This document shows, one piece after another, positions 7,274 through 15,226 of a stretch of 20,717 bases of DNA (its first letter is position 1; each line of letters begins with the position of its first letter). The stretch comes from CAYYYG01 sp964476135 (GTDB lineage Bacteria > Patescibacteriota > Microgenomatia > UBA1406 > GWC2-37-13). A program made the position numbers and the translations under genes. Location: the NCBI GenBank assembly GCA_964476135.1, contig CAYYYG010000019.1, positions 1 to 20,717 of the forward strand. Reading direction: 5' to 3'. The notes below the pieces were generated by a model. The model was not told the DNA's origin and made no database searches. It saw only the letters and a program-made list of their open reading frames with translations.

Positions 7274-7877
7274 AATTCTTATTTGATTTTCTGGATACGA
7301 CTATTCCGGCAGCCATCAATGCGATCCCCGCGAAAGCTATCGAATATATGAATACGATATTACCAGTTGATGCTAAAGCAAGAACCTGCCCGCCTATCGA
7401 CTGGGAGGAGCTTGAGGATGAGGAGGATGAGGTAGATGAACTGCTTGAAGACGAGCTCCCACCTGATCCGCCATTATTTTTACATGAATAGACAATATTT
7501 TTTGCCAGATATGGATCGTCAGTCAGACCCCAAGCGGTTCCATCCGGGACAAATATCCATCCTTTTTGCACATAACTGTCAATTTCTTCCTTAGACAGAT
7601 ATGGCACTTTCCACCAGTTTGTCTGGATCCCGTGACCATTATCGGCGCAGAAGCATTGCATGTAGCCGATTTCTGAGGTGCTATATACTATATCTTTTCC
7701 CTGATATGATTTATTATCACCAACAATTCCGTGTATTCCAGTGTCATATTGAGCTTTAACTGTACCAACAGGATTCAAGCATGATGGGTAGTCCGGTGCT
7801 GTTGCAGCATTGACGATTCCTGCAAAACAGCTAACACATATGATTACACCGACAATCGAAGTTTTTATAAGTTTCAT
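7272..7877 (-). CDS. Sortase-anchored surface protein with LASTG sorting signal
   Basis: This 201-residue protein has an N-terminal signal peptide (1-24, probable cut after VNA). The exported domain of about 110 residues has four cysteines (33, 75, 77, 132), which could form two disulfides. A pure Gly/Ser linker spans 136-160. The C-terminus is a textbook sorting signal: LASTG at 168-172, a hydrophobic helix to about 194, then SRKSNKN. The family of the ectodomain is not recognised; it contains aromatic stretches such as NWWKVPYL and GWIFVPDGTAWG. The sortase gene follows 9 bases downstream, and LASTG fits the LAxTG preference of class E sortases. It is probably displayed on the cell surface, held away from it by the serine stalk. 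Confidence 0.85.
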   Translation of the reverse strand: MKLIKTSIVGVIICVSCFAGIVNAATAPDYPSCLNPVGTVKAQYDTGIHGIVGDNKSYQGKDIVYSTSEIGYMQCFCADNGHGIQTNWWKVPYLSKEEIDSYVQKGWIFVPDGTAWGLTDDPYLAKNIVYSCKNNGGSGGSSSSSSSSTSSSSSSSSSQSIGGQVLALASTGNIVFIYSIAFAGIALMAAGIVVSRKSNKN

Positions 7878-8072
7878 AAAAATATATCAAAATATTAACC
7901 TGTATTAAAAGTTTATAGGATTATATCATATAGTATCAATTAATGCAATACGATGTATTAAGAATGTGTTTAATATATTCAATTTTGATGAAATTCTATG
8001 TGTAATATATATTTAGGAAACATAAAATAACCTCATAATAATATTAAACATACGCTCCGATGGAAGAAGATT

Positions 8073-8996
8073 TTAGAAGAGTGTCTGCTGTGGATTTTTC
8101 TTTATTTTTTGATCCTTTGTTTTCTGAGGCTCCTGTTTTGATGAGGGAAAGTATTTTTTCAGTATCGACCAAAATTGAAGTTTTGTGAGATGGTCCTTCA
8201 TGGCCAGATCATACCCATTGAATTTAAGACTGTCGTAATTAAAGCTAATATCAACATCGCGAACGATGGTTGCTAGCTTCTTGGTGAAGTTAATTACTTC
8301 TTTATTATCGGATATTAATTGTCGCAACCGAACATTCTCTATCAAATTAATATTTTCGAACATGTTTTCCACTGATCCGAAGTCGGAAATCAATTTTGCC
8401 GCAGTTTTGGGCCCGACGCCTTTTACACCTTTATAGTTATCTGAAGGATCACCGACAAGCGCCTTGTAGTCGGGGATCTGCTTTGGTTTTACGCCCATTT
8501 TCTGCTCAACTGCCGATTCATCAAATACAATTACATTCGATATACCTGTTTTAGGAGAAACTACACTGGTGTTAGCCGAAACAAGCTGAAAGATGTCTTT
8601 GTCGCCGGTAAGAATTAGTGTTTTATCTGCCCTTTTTTCTGATGCGTCTGACAATGTTCCGATTATGTCGTCTGCTTCAAAGCCGTCTTTCTGGAATCGT
8701 GATATTTTAGCCGCATCAAGGAGATTCTGGATATGAGGTATTTGCCTTTTAAACTCGTCCGGCATACTCGGTCTTTGCACCTGATATTCTTTGAACATTT
8801 CTGCTCGAAAGGTTGGTTTCGGAGTGTCAAAACAGACTGCGATACTATCCGGTTTGTAGAGGCTTATGACGCCGTGTAGCATGCTGAAAAACCCGTATAT
8901 TGCGTTTGTCGGTACTCCTTCTGATGTTGTAAGTGGTGGAAGGGCATGAAAGGCACGATGCATAATTGCATTTCCGTCTATAAGAAGTAAGAGCAT
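8073..8996 (-). CDS. Stand-alone 5'-3' exonuclease (Pol I N-domain / FEN1-like)
   Basis: This 307-residue protein corresponds to the 5'-3' exonuclease domain of DNA polymerase I without the polymerase. It would remove RNA primers and 5' flaps. Acidic metal ligands are visible in LLLIDGNA (D7), FDTPKPTFR, GFEADDIIG, LTGDKDIFQL and LVGDPSDN, and the helix-three-turn-helix DNA-binding motif is KGVKGVGPKTAAKLI. After the domain comes a Lys/Gln-rich tail ending in QQTLF (303-307), which fits the bacterial beta-clamp-binding pattern Q-x-x-L-F. The ATG is 12 bases after the ftsH stop, and TATAAT lies 6 bases before it, so the gene may have its own leaderless transcript as well as read-through from ftsH. 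Confidence 0.88.
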   Translation of the reverse strand: MLLLLIDGNAIMHRAFHALPPLTTSEGVPTNAIYGFFSMLHGVISLYKPDSIAVCFDTPKPTFRAEMFKEYQVQRPSMPDEFKRQIPHIQNLLDAAKISRFQKDGFEADDIIGTLSDASEKRADKTLILTGDKDIFQLVSANTSVVSPKTGISNVIVFDESAVEQKMGVKPKQIPDYKALVGDPSDNYKGVKGVGPKTAAKLISDFGSVENMFENINLIENVRLRQLISDNKEVINFTKKLATIVRDVDISFNYDSLKFNGYDLAMKDHLTKLQFWSILKKYFPSSKQEPQKTKDQKIKKNPQQTLF

Positions 8997-9002
8997 TTTT
9001 TT

Positions 9003-9008
9003 ATTATA
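9003..9008 (-). promoter_or_regulatory. -10 box (TATAAT) between ftsH and the exonuclease gene
   Basis: On the minus strand a consensus TATAAT fills the short gap after the ftsH TGA and is followed by six A residues and the exonuclease ATG. There is no Shine-Dalgarno. The spacing would place transcription start at about the ATG. No -35 was identified; it would fall inside ftsH. Confidence 0.45.
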
Positions 9009-10886
9009 TCACGCGGGATTGACTGCCGGTTCAGGTATGACTTTAGCTCCCACGAGCGCCATAAAATCATCACCGTCAAGTGTCTCCTTTTTTATAAGTT
9101 CGGCCGCGACCGAGTCGAGTTCTTTTCTTTTTGCTTTTAGTAATTGGACGGCGCGGTCGTAAGCGTCGCTTAGAATTTTTTTGGTTTCAGTGTCTATTTT
9201 TGCCATCCATTCCTGGGATATCGAGTTTTGCTCCCAATAAGATTTACCCCATTCGGTGATATCCATGTTTGGACCATAATTCACCGGTCCAAGTGTACTC
9301 ATTCCAAACTCAACCACCATGGCCTTGGCAATGCGTGTTGCCTGATCAAAGTCATTTGAGGCACCGGTTGTGACTTCGTTAAATACGACTTCTTCTGCTG
9401 CCCGTCCGCCCATCATAGCGGAAATTCGCTCCACTAAATGTGTTTTTGTTTCATGCAGTTTGTCTTTTGCCGGGGGGATGAGAGTGTATCCAAGAGCCAT
9501 TCCTCTTGAAACGATCGAGATGCGGTGAACGGGATCCGTGTGGGGTAGAAAGTGCGTCACAATAGCGTGTCCTGCTTCATGATATGCAGTTAATTTCCTG
9601 TCATAATCCGACTGTAGTCGCTTTTTTTCTGGACCAAGCTTAACTTTGGTGGCCGATTCCTCGATGTCCTCCATGCTAATTTGGTTTTTTCCAGCTCTTG
9701 CTGCCGAAATTGCCGCCTCGTTAAGCATATTTTCAAGGTCGGCGCCTGAATATCCAACAGTTCTTTTGGCGATTTTATCCCAATTTACACTGGCGTCAAA
9801 TGGTTTACCCCGTCCGTGTATCAGCATGATTGCCTTTCTACCTTCTATATCCGGATAATCGACCACAATTCTTCTGTCGAAACGACCTGGCCTAAGGAGT
9901 GCCGGATCGAGAAGGTCGCCACGGTTGGTTGCCGCAACGACGATGACTTGTTCGTTGGGGGTGAAACCGTCCATTTCAACCAATATCTGATTCAAAGTTT
10001 GTTCACGCTCATCATGCGAAGGCATTACTCCAACCGATCGGGCTCTGCCTATAGCATCAATTTCATCAATAAAGATTATTGAAGGCGCGCTTCTTTTAGC
10101 GTTGGTGAACAAGTCTCGGACACGCGCGGCGCCAATACCGACAAGCATTTCCATAAATTCCGATCCTGCGATCGAGAAAAATGGCACATTCGCTTCACCG
10201 GCTATGGCTTTAGCAAGGAGAGTTTTACCTGATCCTGCCGGGCCGATAAGTATAACGCCTTTAGGTGTCCTGGCGCCTAATTTTTTGTATTTTTCGTTGT
10301 TTTTGAGAAAATCAACTATTTCGGCCAGTTCTTTTTTAGCCTCATCTACACCGGCAACATCATCGAAGGTGATTCTGGAGTGATCTTTGGAAAATCTTTT
10401 TGCTCTTGACTGACCGAATGAGAAGACTGATTCCTGAGCGCCCTTTGCCTGTCGAAAGAGGAAAATGAAAAATACAACCATTAATATTGTTGGTATTAGG
10501 TTACTTAAAAAATTCACCATGCCGGCTGAGCCAGTAGTATCTTTAGGTGATATATTAACTTTTGAAATGTCTATGCCTGAGCTTTGAAGAGTTTCGACAA
10601 AACTTGAACCCGGCTCTTTATACGTAGTTCCCATAGAGCTGTTTTTGTAGTATATGAGGATTTTATTATCAATAATTTCCAGTTTGTCGACACGGTCGTC
10701 TTTTATTTCTTGAATCACGGTCGTGAGAGGTTTCTCGGGAAAATTGCGATTAACTTCGGCAGAAAAGGAGAAGTATAAATACACAAGGAAAAAGATGCCT
10801 AAAACAGCTATTATCAATGTTTTTAAGTTTAGATTCAGCTTAAACTCGGTAATATTTTTATCATTCTGTTTTTTTCTTGTTGCCAT
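9009..10886 (-). CDS. ftsH: ATP-dependent zinc metalloprotease FtsH
   Basis: This 625-residue membrane AAA+ protease degrades membrane and soluble proteins. Membrane segments are at about 21-41 and 123-144, flanking a small extracytoplasmic domain. The AAA module has Walker A GPAGSGKT (215-222; the usual form is GPPGTGKT), Walker B IIFIDEIDA (D274, E275), and the second region of homology ATNRGDLLDPALLRPGRFDR (319-338). The protease domain has the zinc motif HEAGH (436-440) and the third ligand in GASNDF (D512). At the pore loop the sequence is FMEMLVGIG, with Leu in place of the Phe found in E. coli FVEMFVGVG. The ATG is preceded by TACAAT 8 bases upstream. The gene is divergent from tsaC-tsaE. 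Confidence 0.96.
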   Translation of the reverse strand: MATRKKQNDKNITEFKLNLNLKTLIIAVLGIFFLVYLYFSFSAEVNRNFPEKPLTTVIQEIKDDRVDKLEIIDNKILIYYKNSSMGTTYKEPGSSFVETLQSSGIDISKVNISPKDTTGSAGMVNFLSNLIPTILMVVFFIFLFRQAKGAQESVFSFGQSRAKRFSKDHSRITFDDVAGVDEAKKELAEIVDFLKNNEKYKKLGARTPKGVILIGPAGSGKTLLAKAIAGEANVPFFSIAGSEFMEMLVGIGAARVRDLFTNAKRSAPSIIFIDEIDAIGRARSVGVMPSHDEREQTLNQILVEMDGFTPNEQVIVVAATNRGDLLDPALLRPGRFDRRIVVDYPDIEGRKAIMLIHGRGKPFDASVNWDKIAKRTVGYSGADLENMLNEAAISAARAGKNQISMEDIEESATKVKLGPEKKRLQSDYDRKLTAYHEAGHAIVTHFLPHTDPVHRISIVSRGMALGYTLIPPAKDKLHETKTHLVERISAMMGGRAAEEVVFNEVTTGASNDFDQATRIAKAMVVEFGMSTLGPVNYGPNMDITEWGKSYWEQNSISQEWMAKIDTETKKILSDAYDRAVQLLKAKRKELDSVAAELIKKETLDGDDFMALVGAKVIPEPAVNPA

Positions 10887-10894
10887 AGGAACAA

Positions 10895-10923
10895 ATTGTA
10901 GCAGACATTTGTTAAAATATAAA
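10895..10923. promoter_or_regulatory. Divergent promoter region for ftsH and the tsaC-tsaE operon
   Basis: The 48-base gap between the two starts contains two -10-like hexamers facing away from each other. On the minus strand TACAAT (10900-10895) ends 8 bases before the ftsH ATG. On the plus strand TATAAA (10918-10923) ends 11 bases before the tsaC-tsaE ATG, with TAAAAT overlapping it. Neither start has a Shine-Dalgarno. The -35 regions would overlap or lie within the opposite promoter. Confidence 0.45.
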
Positions 10924-10934
10924 ACCGAAAAAGT

Positions 10935-12017
10935 ATGCGAACTATATCGATTTCCGAACCAATCTTACCTTCAGTTGAGGCGGTTGTCAAATCTCTCGCA
11001 TCTGGAGGCATGGTTGTTGCTCCGTCTGACACAGTATATGGACTTCTTGTTGATGCGACAAACGAAGAGGCAGTTGCAAAGCTTCTGAAATTTAAGAACA
11101 GACCACCAGGTAAACCGGTTTCGATATTTCTTGCCGATGAAGCAGCAGTAAGTGAAACTGCCGAAATCCCCATAAGTATAAAGCCAACACTCGATACCCT
11201 TATTCCCGGTCCGTTTACGGTCATTCTGAAATCAAAACATAAAGTCAGCAAAAAACTCGAATCCGAAAGAGGCACGATCGGAGTTAGAGTGCCGATTTAT
11301 AGATTTATAAATGAAGTATCTCGTATATATGGTAAACCAATAACCGCCACATCTGCCAATATTTCAGGGAAGAAACCGCATTATCGTCTAACTTCATTTC
11401 TGAATCAAATATCTGACGTCAAGAAAAATCTATTGGATACGGTTGTTGACGCCGGGCAGTTACCTCGAAATAAGCCATCCACAGTTGTCGATCTCACAGG
11501 ATCTGAAATCCAAATGCTCCGCAAGGGTGATTTATTACTCTCGGACTCACAGTCGTTTGTCTCTGACTCTCCCATAGTCTCAAAAAAAATTGCAGCTTAT
11601 ATTATTGATAAATTTGTCTATAAATATCAAAACTCACCTAAATCGCTAGTATTTCTTCTGGAAGGTGAGATGGGGGCAGGTAAAACAGCATTTACTCAAG
11701 GTATGGGTGCCAGAATAGGTATTGAAGATATAATATCTCCGACATACGTCGTATCTTATGAATATAAGATAGAAAAAAGTACGTATAAATATTTTGCACA
11801 TTACGATTTGTATAATTTAGTTGAGTTAAATGAATTTGAACATATTGGCTTAAGAGAGTATATTAACAATAAAAACATAATTGTAATTGAATGGTCAGAG
11901 AAGGTACAGCCCTTTATAGATTTATTGTCGAAAAATTCGCACATAGTCTCTGTGAGATTGGAACATAAGGATATAAACGTGAGGAAGATATCAGTTGGCG
12001 AAGTGAAAAGCTTATGA
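10935..12017 (+). CDS. tsaC-tsaE: TsaC-TsaE fusion: threonylcarbamoyl-AMP synthase plus t6A ATPase
   Basis: This 360-residue protein joins two enzymes of t6A37 tRNA modification. Residues 1 to about 200 are a Sua5/YciO/YrdC (TsaC) domain that makes threonylcarbamoyl-AMP from Thr, bicarbonate and ATP, with PSDTVYGL (30-37), the KFKNRPPGKPVSIF region (52-65), TIGVRVP and TSANISG (139-145). Residues about 212-360 are TsaE, the P-loop ATPase that resets the TsaB-TsaD-TsaE machine, with Walker A GEMGAGKT (244-251), SPTYVV (268-273), HYDLYN (289-294) and VIEWSEK (317-323). Both domains keep their key motifs. The stop overlaps the tsaD start by four bases (ATGA), so coupling is likely. No tsaB is present in the window. 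Confidence 0.9.
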   Translation: MRTISISEPILPSVEAVVKSLASGGMVVAPSDTVYGLLVDATNEEAVAKLLKFKNRPPGKPVSIFLADEAAVSETAEIPISIKPTLDTLIPGPFTVILKSKHKVSKKLESERGTIGVRVPIYRFINEVSRIYGKPITATSANISGKKPHYRLTSFLNQISDVKKNLLDTVVDAGQLPRNKPSTVVDLTGSEIQMLRKGDLLLSDSQSFVSDSPIVSKKIAAYIIDKFVYKYQNSPKSLVFLLEGEMGAGKTAFTQGMGARIGIEDIISPTYVVSYEYKIEKSTYKYFAHYDLYNLVELNEFEHIGLREYINNKNIIVIEWSEKVQPFIDLLSKNSHIVSVRLEHKDINVRKISVGEVKSL

Positions 12018-13078
12018 AGATTCTTGCAATCGACACATCCTGCGATGAAACCGCCGTTGCAATAACTAGCGGAAGAAGAGTTCTATCACATCTTGAATAT
12101 ACCCAGATCCAGACCCATAAAAAGTGGGGTGGGGTGGTACCTTCGATTGCTAAAAGAGCGCACGCAGAAAAGATCGACTATGCGGTTGAGAGCGCAGTAT
12201 CAAAAGCTAAAAAAATAGATCCTAATATATCATTGGCAAATATCGATGCTATAGCGGTCACAGTTGGGCCAGGCCTTGCGATAGCTTTGGAGGTAGGTAT
12301 ATTGCAAGCAAAAAAACTCGCAGCAGAATACAAAAAACCTTTGATACCTATAAACCATATGGAAGGTCATATATACTCCTGTTTTGCAGAAAACAGTAAA
12401 GGATTACCAAAACGTGAGTTTTTGTTTCCATATCTGGCTTTTCTTGTATCTGGTGGTCATACGGAGCTTGTACTGGTTAAAAGTCACCTTGAATATCAAA
12501 TTATCGGCAGAACTCGTGACGACGCTGCCGGTGAAGCACTTGATAAGGGGGCCAGGCTTCTGGGTCTTGGCTATCCGGGTGGGGCGGCCCTTGAAAGGTT
12601 AGCTTACGTCGCTCATAATACCGACGAATTCCGTTTTCCACGGCCAATGCTGCATAGTGGTGATCTGGATTTTTCGTTTTCCGGACTAAAAACGTCCTTA
12701 TTATATTTCCTTAAAAAAATAGCGGAATCGGAAAAAAATAATAAAATCCATGAAATAGCCAGTTCATATCAGGAAGCGGTGTTTGCTGCGCTTTCAAAAA
12801 AAGCCGAAATTGCGATTAAATCGACGGGAGTTAAGCTTTTGGTATGCGGTGGTGGAGTTGCCGCCAACAACAGGCTCAGATCGCTTCTTAGAAACCTCAT
12901 GAAGGGAGTTGGAGGAAAAGCTTATTTTCCGCCGTACAAATATTTGACCGGAGATAATGCCGCAATGATAGGAATAGCTGCTTATTACAGATGGGAAAAA
13001 CAAATGTTTGCTCGGAATATGGACGTCATTGACAGGGCTCCTAGATTGTCGCTTGAAAATAGTATAAATCTCATTTAA
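12014..13078 (+). CDS. tsaD: tRNA N6-adenosine threonylcarbamoyltransferase TsaD
   Basis: TsaD transfers the threonylcarbamoyl group to A37 of tRNAs reading ANN codons. The 354-residue protein has the ASKHA-fold marks of the Kae1/TsaD/Qri7 family: the N-terminal LAIDTSCDET, the metal-binding H115-x3-H119 in NHMEGHIYS, FLVSGGHTELVLV, the DDAAGEALDKGARLLGLGYPGG segment, the LVCGGGVAANNRLR nucleotide loop, and a C-terminal TGDNAAMIG with the third metal ligand Asp. Length is normal for the family. The start overlaps the preceding stop. sufC follows after 15 bases with no promoter or Shine-Dalgarno visible, so the suf genes may be read from the t6A promoter. Confidence 0.95.
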   Translation: MKILAIDTSCDETAVAITSGRRVLSHLEYTQIQTHKKWGGVVPSIAKRAHAEKIDYAVESAVSKAKKIDPNISLANIDAIAVTVGPGLAIALEVGILQAKKLAAEYKKPLIPINHMEGHIYSCFAENSKGLPKREFLFPYLAFLVSGGHTELVLVKSHLEYQIIGRTRDDAAGEALDKGARLLGLGYPGGAALERLAYVAHNTDEFRFPRPMLHSGDLDFSFSGLKTSLLYFLKKIAESEKNNKIHEIASSYQEAVFAALSKKAEIAIKSTGVKLLVCGGGVAANNRLRSLLRNLMKGVGGKAYFPPYKYLTGDNAAMIGIAAYYRWEKQMFARNMDVIDRAPRLSLENSINLI

Positions 13079-13093
13079 ACTGGTCTCGCCAAT

Positions 13094-13810
13094 ATGATAA
13101 ATATAAAAAATCTCAGCGTGAGTATAGAGAAGAAAAAGATACTGAAAAACATAAACTACAAATTTGAAAAAAATAAGACTTATGCGATTATGGGTCCAAA
13201 TGGATCAGGTAAGTCTACGCTCGCATATGCCATAATGGGCCATCCGGGTTATTCATTGGATGAGGGTTCGACTATCGCATATGGCTCCAAAAAAATTCAT
13301 GAAATGGACGCCAATGAAAGAGCTGATCTTGGAATATTTTTATCATTTCAGTCCCCATTATCTTTATCAGGAGTAAAAGTACATCAACTTTTACAGCTAG
13401 CTCTGAAAGGTAAAAAAGACCCGCTTAAAATAAGAAAAGAGCTTAAAGAAGCTGCTGCTGAGCTCAAAATATCTGATGATCTACTATATCGATCGTTGAA
13501 CGAAGGTGCATCCGGCGGCGAAAAGAAAAAAATGGAGGTTCTACAGGCAGCTCTACTGGACAAATCATTTCTCATGTTCGACGAAGTTGACACCGGAGTA
13601 GATGTCGACGCTCTGAAAACTATCGCTAACTATTTGCACGCCCATAAAAAAGGTAGAACTTATGTTGTCATCACTCATTACAACCGGATTCTCCGCTATC
13701 TGAAGCCGGATCGTGTAATTGTGATCGCAGATGGCGAACTCAAAAAGGAAGGCGACCACAAATTGGCGGAGGAGATTGAAACTCACGGGTATGCTTCGGT
13801 GCTGTCCTAA
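13094..13810 (+). CDS. sufC: Fe-S cluster assembly ATPase SufC
   Basis: This 238-residue soluble ABC-type ATPase drives conformational change in the SufBCD scaffold. Walker A GPNGSGKST is at 34-42, the Q-loop region is SFQSPLS, the signature is EGASGGEKKKMEVLQ (SGG at 140-142), and Walker B FLMFDEVDTGVDVDAL (D163, E164) carries the SufC-type D-loop. The switch His is H195 in VITHY. The ATG lies 15 bases after the tsaD stop. It is the first gene of sufCBDSU, an order familiar from Gram-positive bacteria. No membrane partner is expected, since SufC works with SufB and SufD in the cytoplasm. Confidence 0.95.
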   Translation: MINIKNLSVSIEKKKILKNINYKFEKNKTYAIMGPNGSGKSTLAYAIMGHPGYSLDEGSTIAYGSKKIHEMDANERADLGIFLSFQSPLSLSGVKVHQLLQLALKGKKDPLKIRKELKEAAAELKISDDLLYRSLNEGASGGEKKKMEVLQAALLDKSFLMFDEVDTGVDVDALKTIANYLHAHKKGRTYVVITHYNRILRYLKPDRVIVIADGELKKEGDHKLAEEIETHGYASVLS

Positions 13811-13824
13811 CAATTAATAAATTT

Positions 13825-15222
13825 ATGCAAAAGACAGATCAGATAGATTTTGAATACCGTTTTGGATTTTCGATGCCTCAAAACTATTCCTTTAAGGGGA
13901 AAAAGGGGCTGGATGAAGATGTGGTAAGAAATATCTCTCGGATGAAGAAGGAAGATAAATGGATGTTGGATTTTAGGCTGAAAGCTTATAAAATTTTTTT
14001 GGAAAAGAAATTGCCTGAATGGGGCCCTGATCTTACGAAAATAAATTTCGATGAAATTTATTATTATATTAAACCTACAGAAAGCCGTGCCGATTCCTGG
14101 GATAAATTACCCAAAGAAATCAAAGAAACTTATGATCGTATCGGCATACCTGAAGCAGAAAAGAAATATCTGGCCGGGGTCTCAGCTCAGTATGAATCTG
14201 AGGTTGTATACGAAAGTGTAAATAAAGCTCTCAATAAACTGGGCGTTATTTTCTGCGATATGGATACGGCGGTGCGAAAATATCCAGATATTGTCAAGAA
14301 ATATTTCGGCAAACTGATCCCACCACATGATAATAAATTTGCCGCGCTGAACTCGGCAGTCTGGTCCGGAGGCTCGTTCGTATATGTGCCAAAAGGGGTT
14401 AAAGTCTCATTGCCGCTGCAGGCATATTTCCGGATCAATGCGGAAAAATTTGGTCAGTTTGAACGTACCTTGATAATAGCGGAGGAGGGTAGTGATGTTC
14501 ATTATGTGGAAGGTTGTACTGCGCCTGTTTATACAACCGACTCTTTGCATTCCGCCGTCGTTGAAATTTATGTGCAAGAGAAGGCACATGTACGCTACAC
14601 AACAGTACAAAACTGGAGCAAGAATGTATACAACTTGGTAACCAAAAGAGCTAAGGCCGAAAGGGGAGCATATATGGAATGGATAGACTGTAATTTGGGC
14701 AGTCAGCTCACTATGAAATACCCAAGCGTTTATTTAACGGGTGAAGGAGCAAGAGGTGAAGTGCTTTCGATAGCATTTGCCGGTAAGGACCAAGTGCAGG
14801 ATGCTGGTGCAAAGATGATGCATGTTGCCCCAAACACTTCCTCAAGGATCGTATCTAAGTCTATTTCCAAGGCAGGCGGAAGAACATCATATCGCGGTTT
14901 AGTCCAGGTTTCACCCGGGGCTAAAAATTCTTCAGTTTTTGTTTCTTGTGACGCGTTGATTCTTGATCCGGAATCCCGCTCCGACACTTATCCTTCAATG
15001 CGGGTGAAGGAGAATAATGTTGCGATACAACATGAGGCAACTGTCGAAAAAGTAGGCGACGAAAAGATATTTTACCTAACATCGAGAGGAATACCAAAAG
15101 CACAGGCCGAAAGTATGCTGGTTCTTGGTTTTATGGAGCCGGTGACGCGCGAGCTTCCTCTTGAATACTCGATAGAACTCAACAGACTTATAAATCTTGA
15201 AATGACAGGCAGTGTAGGTTAA
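13825..15222 (+). CDS. sufB: Fe-S cluster scaffold protein SufB
   Basis: SufB forms the core of the SufBC2D scaffold where the nascent cluster is assembled. This 465-residue protein has the usual N-terminal helical region, the middle SAVWSGGSFVYVPKGV segment, and the long beta-helix including EEGSDVHYVEGCTAP and GGRTSYRGLVQ. C375 in VFVSCDALIL lies 90 residues from the C-terminus, the same distance as the essential C405 in E. coli SufB. The C-terminal EHEATV-like segment appears as IQHEATVEKVGDEKIFYL. Length is normal for the family. It starts 14 AT-rich bases after sufC and ends 4 bases before sufD. Confidence 0.95.
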   Translation: MQKTDQIDFEYRFGFSMPQNYSFKGKKGLDEDVVRNISRMKKEDKWMLDFRLKAYKIFLEKKLPEWGPDLTKINFDEIYYYIKPTESRADSWDKLPKEIKETYDRIGIPEAEKKYLAGVSAQYESEVVYESVNKALNKLGVIFCDMDTAVRKYPDIVKKYFGKLIPPHDNKFAALNSAVWSGGSFVYVPKGVKVSLPLQAYFRINAEKFGQFERTLIIAEEGSDVHYVEGCTAPVYTTDSLHSAVVEIYVQEKAHVRYTTVQNWSKNVYNLVTKRAKAERGAYMEWIDCNLGSQLTMKYPSVYLTGEGARGEVLSIAFAGKDQVQDAGAKMMHVAPNTSSRIVSKSISKAGGRTSYRGLVQVSPGAKNSSVFVSCDALILDPESRSDTYPSMRVKENNVAIQHEATVEKVGDEKIFYLTSRGIPKAQAESMLVLGFMEPVTRELPLEYSIELNRLINLEMTGSVG

Positions 15223-15226
15223 GACT

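Noticed and set aside
7878..8072. A possible small gene or RNA in the 195-base gap between the exonuclease and the LASTG protein gene.
   Set aside because: Only very short frames (12 codons at most on the minus strand) and no strong stems were found. It is AT-rich and probably carries the promoter of the LASTG-sortase operon, but no element could be placed with confidence.
10835..11275. A 146-codon minus-strand open frame antisense to tsaC.
   Set aside because: It lies over a clear TsaC domain and the start of ftsH, and its translation is a low-complexity shadow without recognisable motifs.
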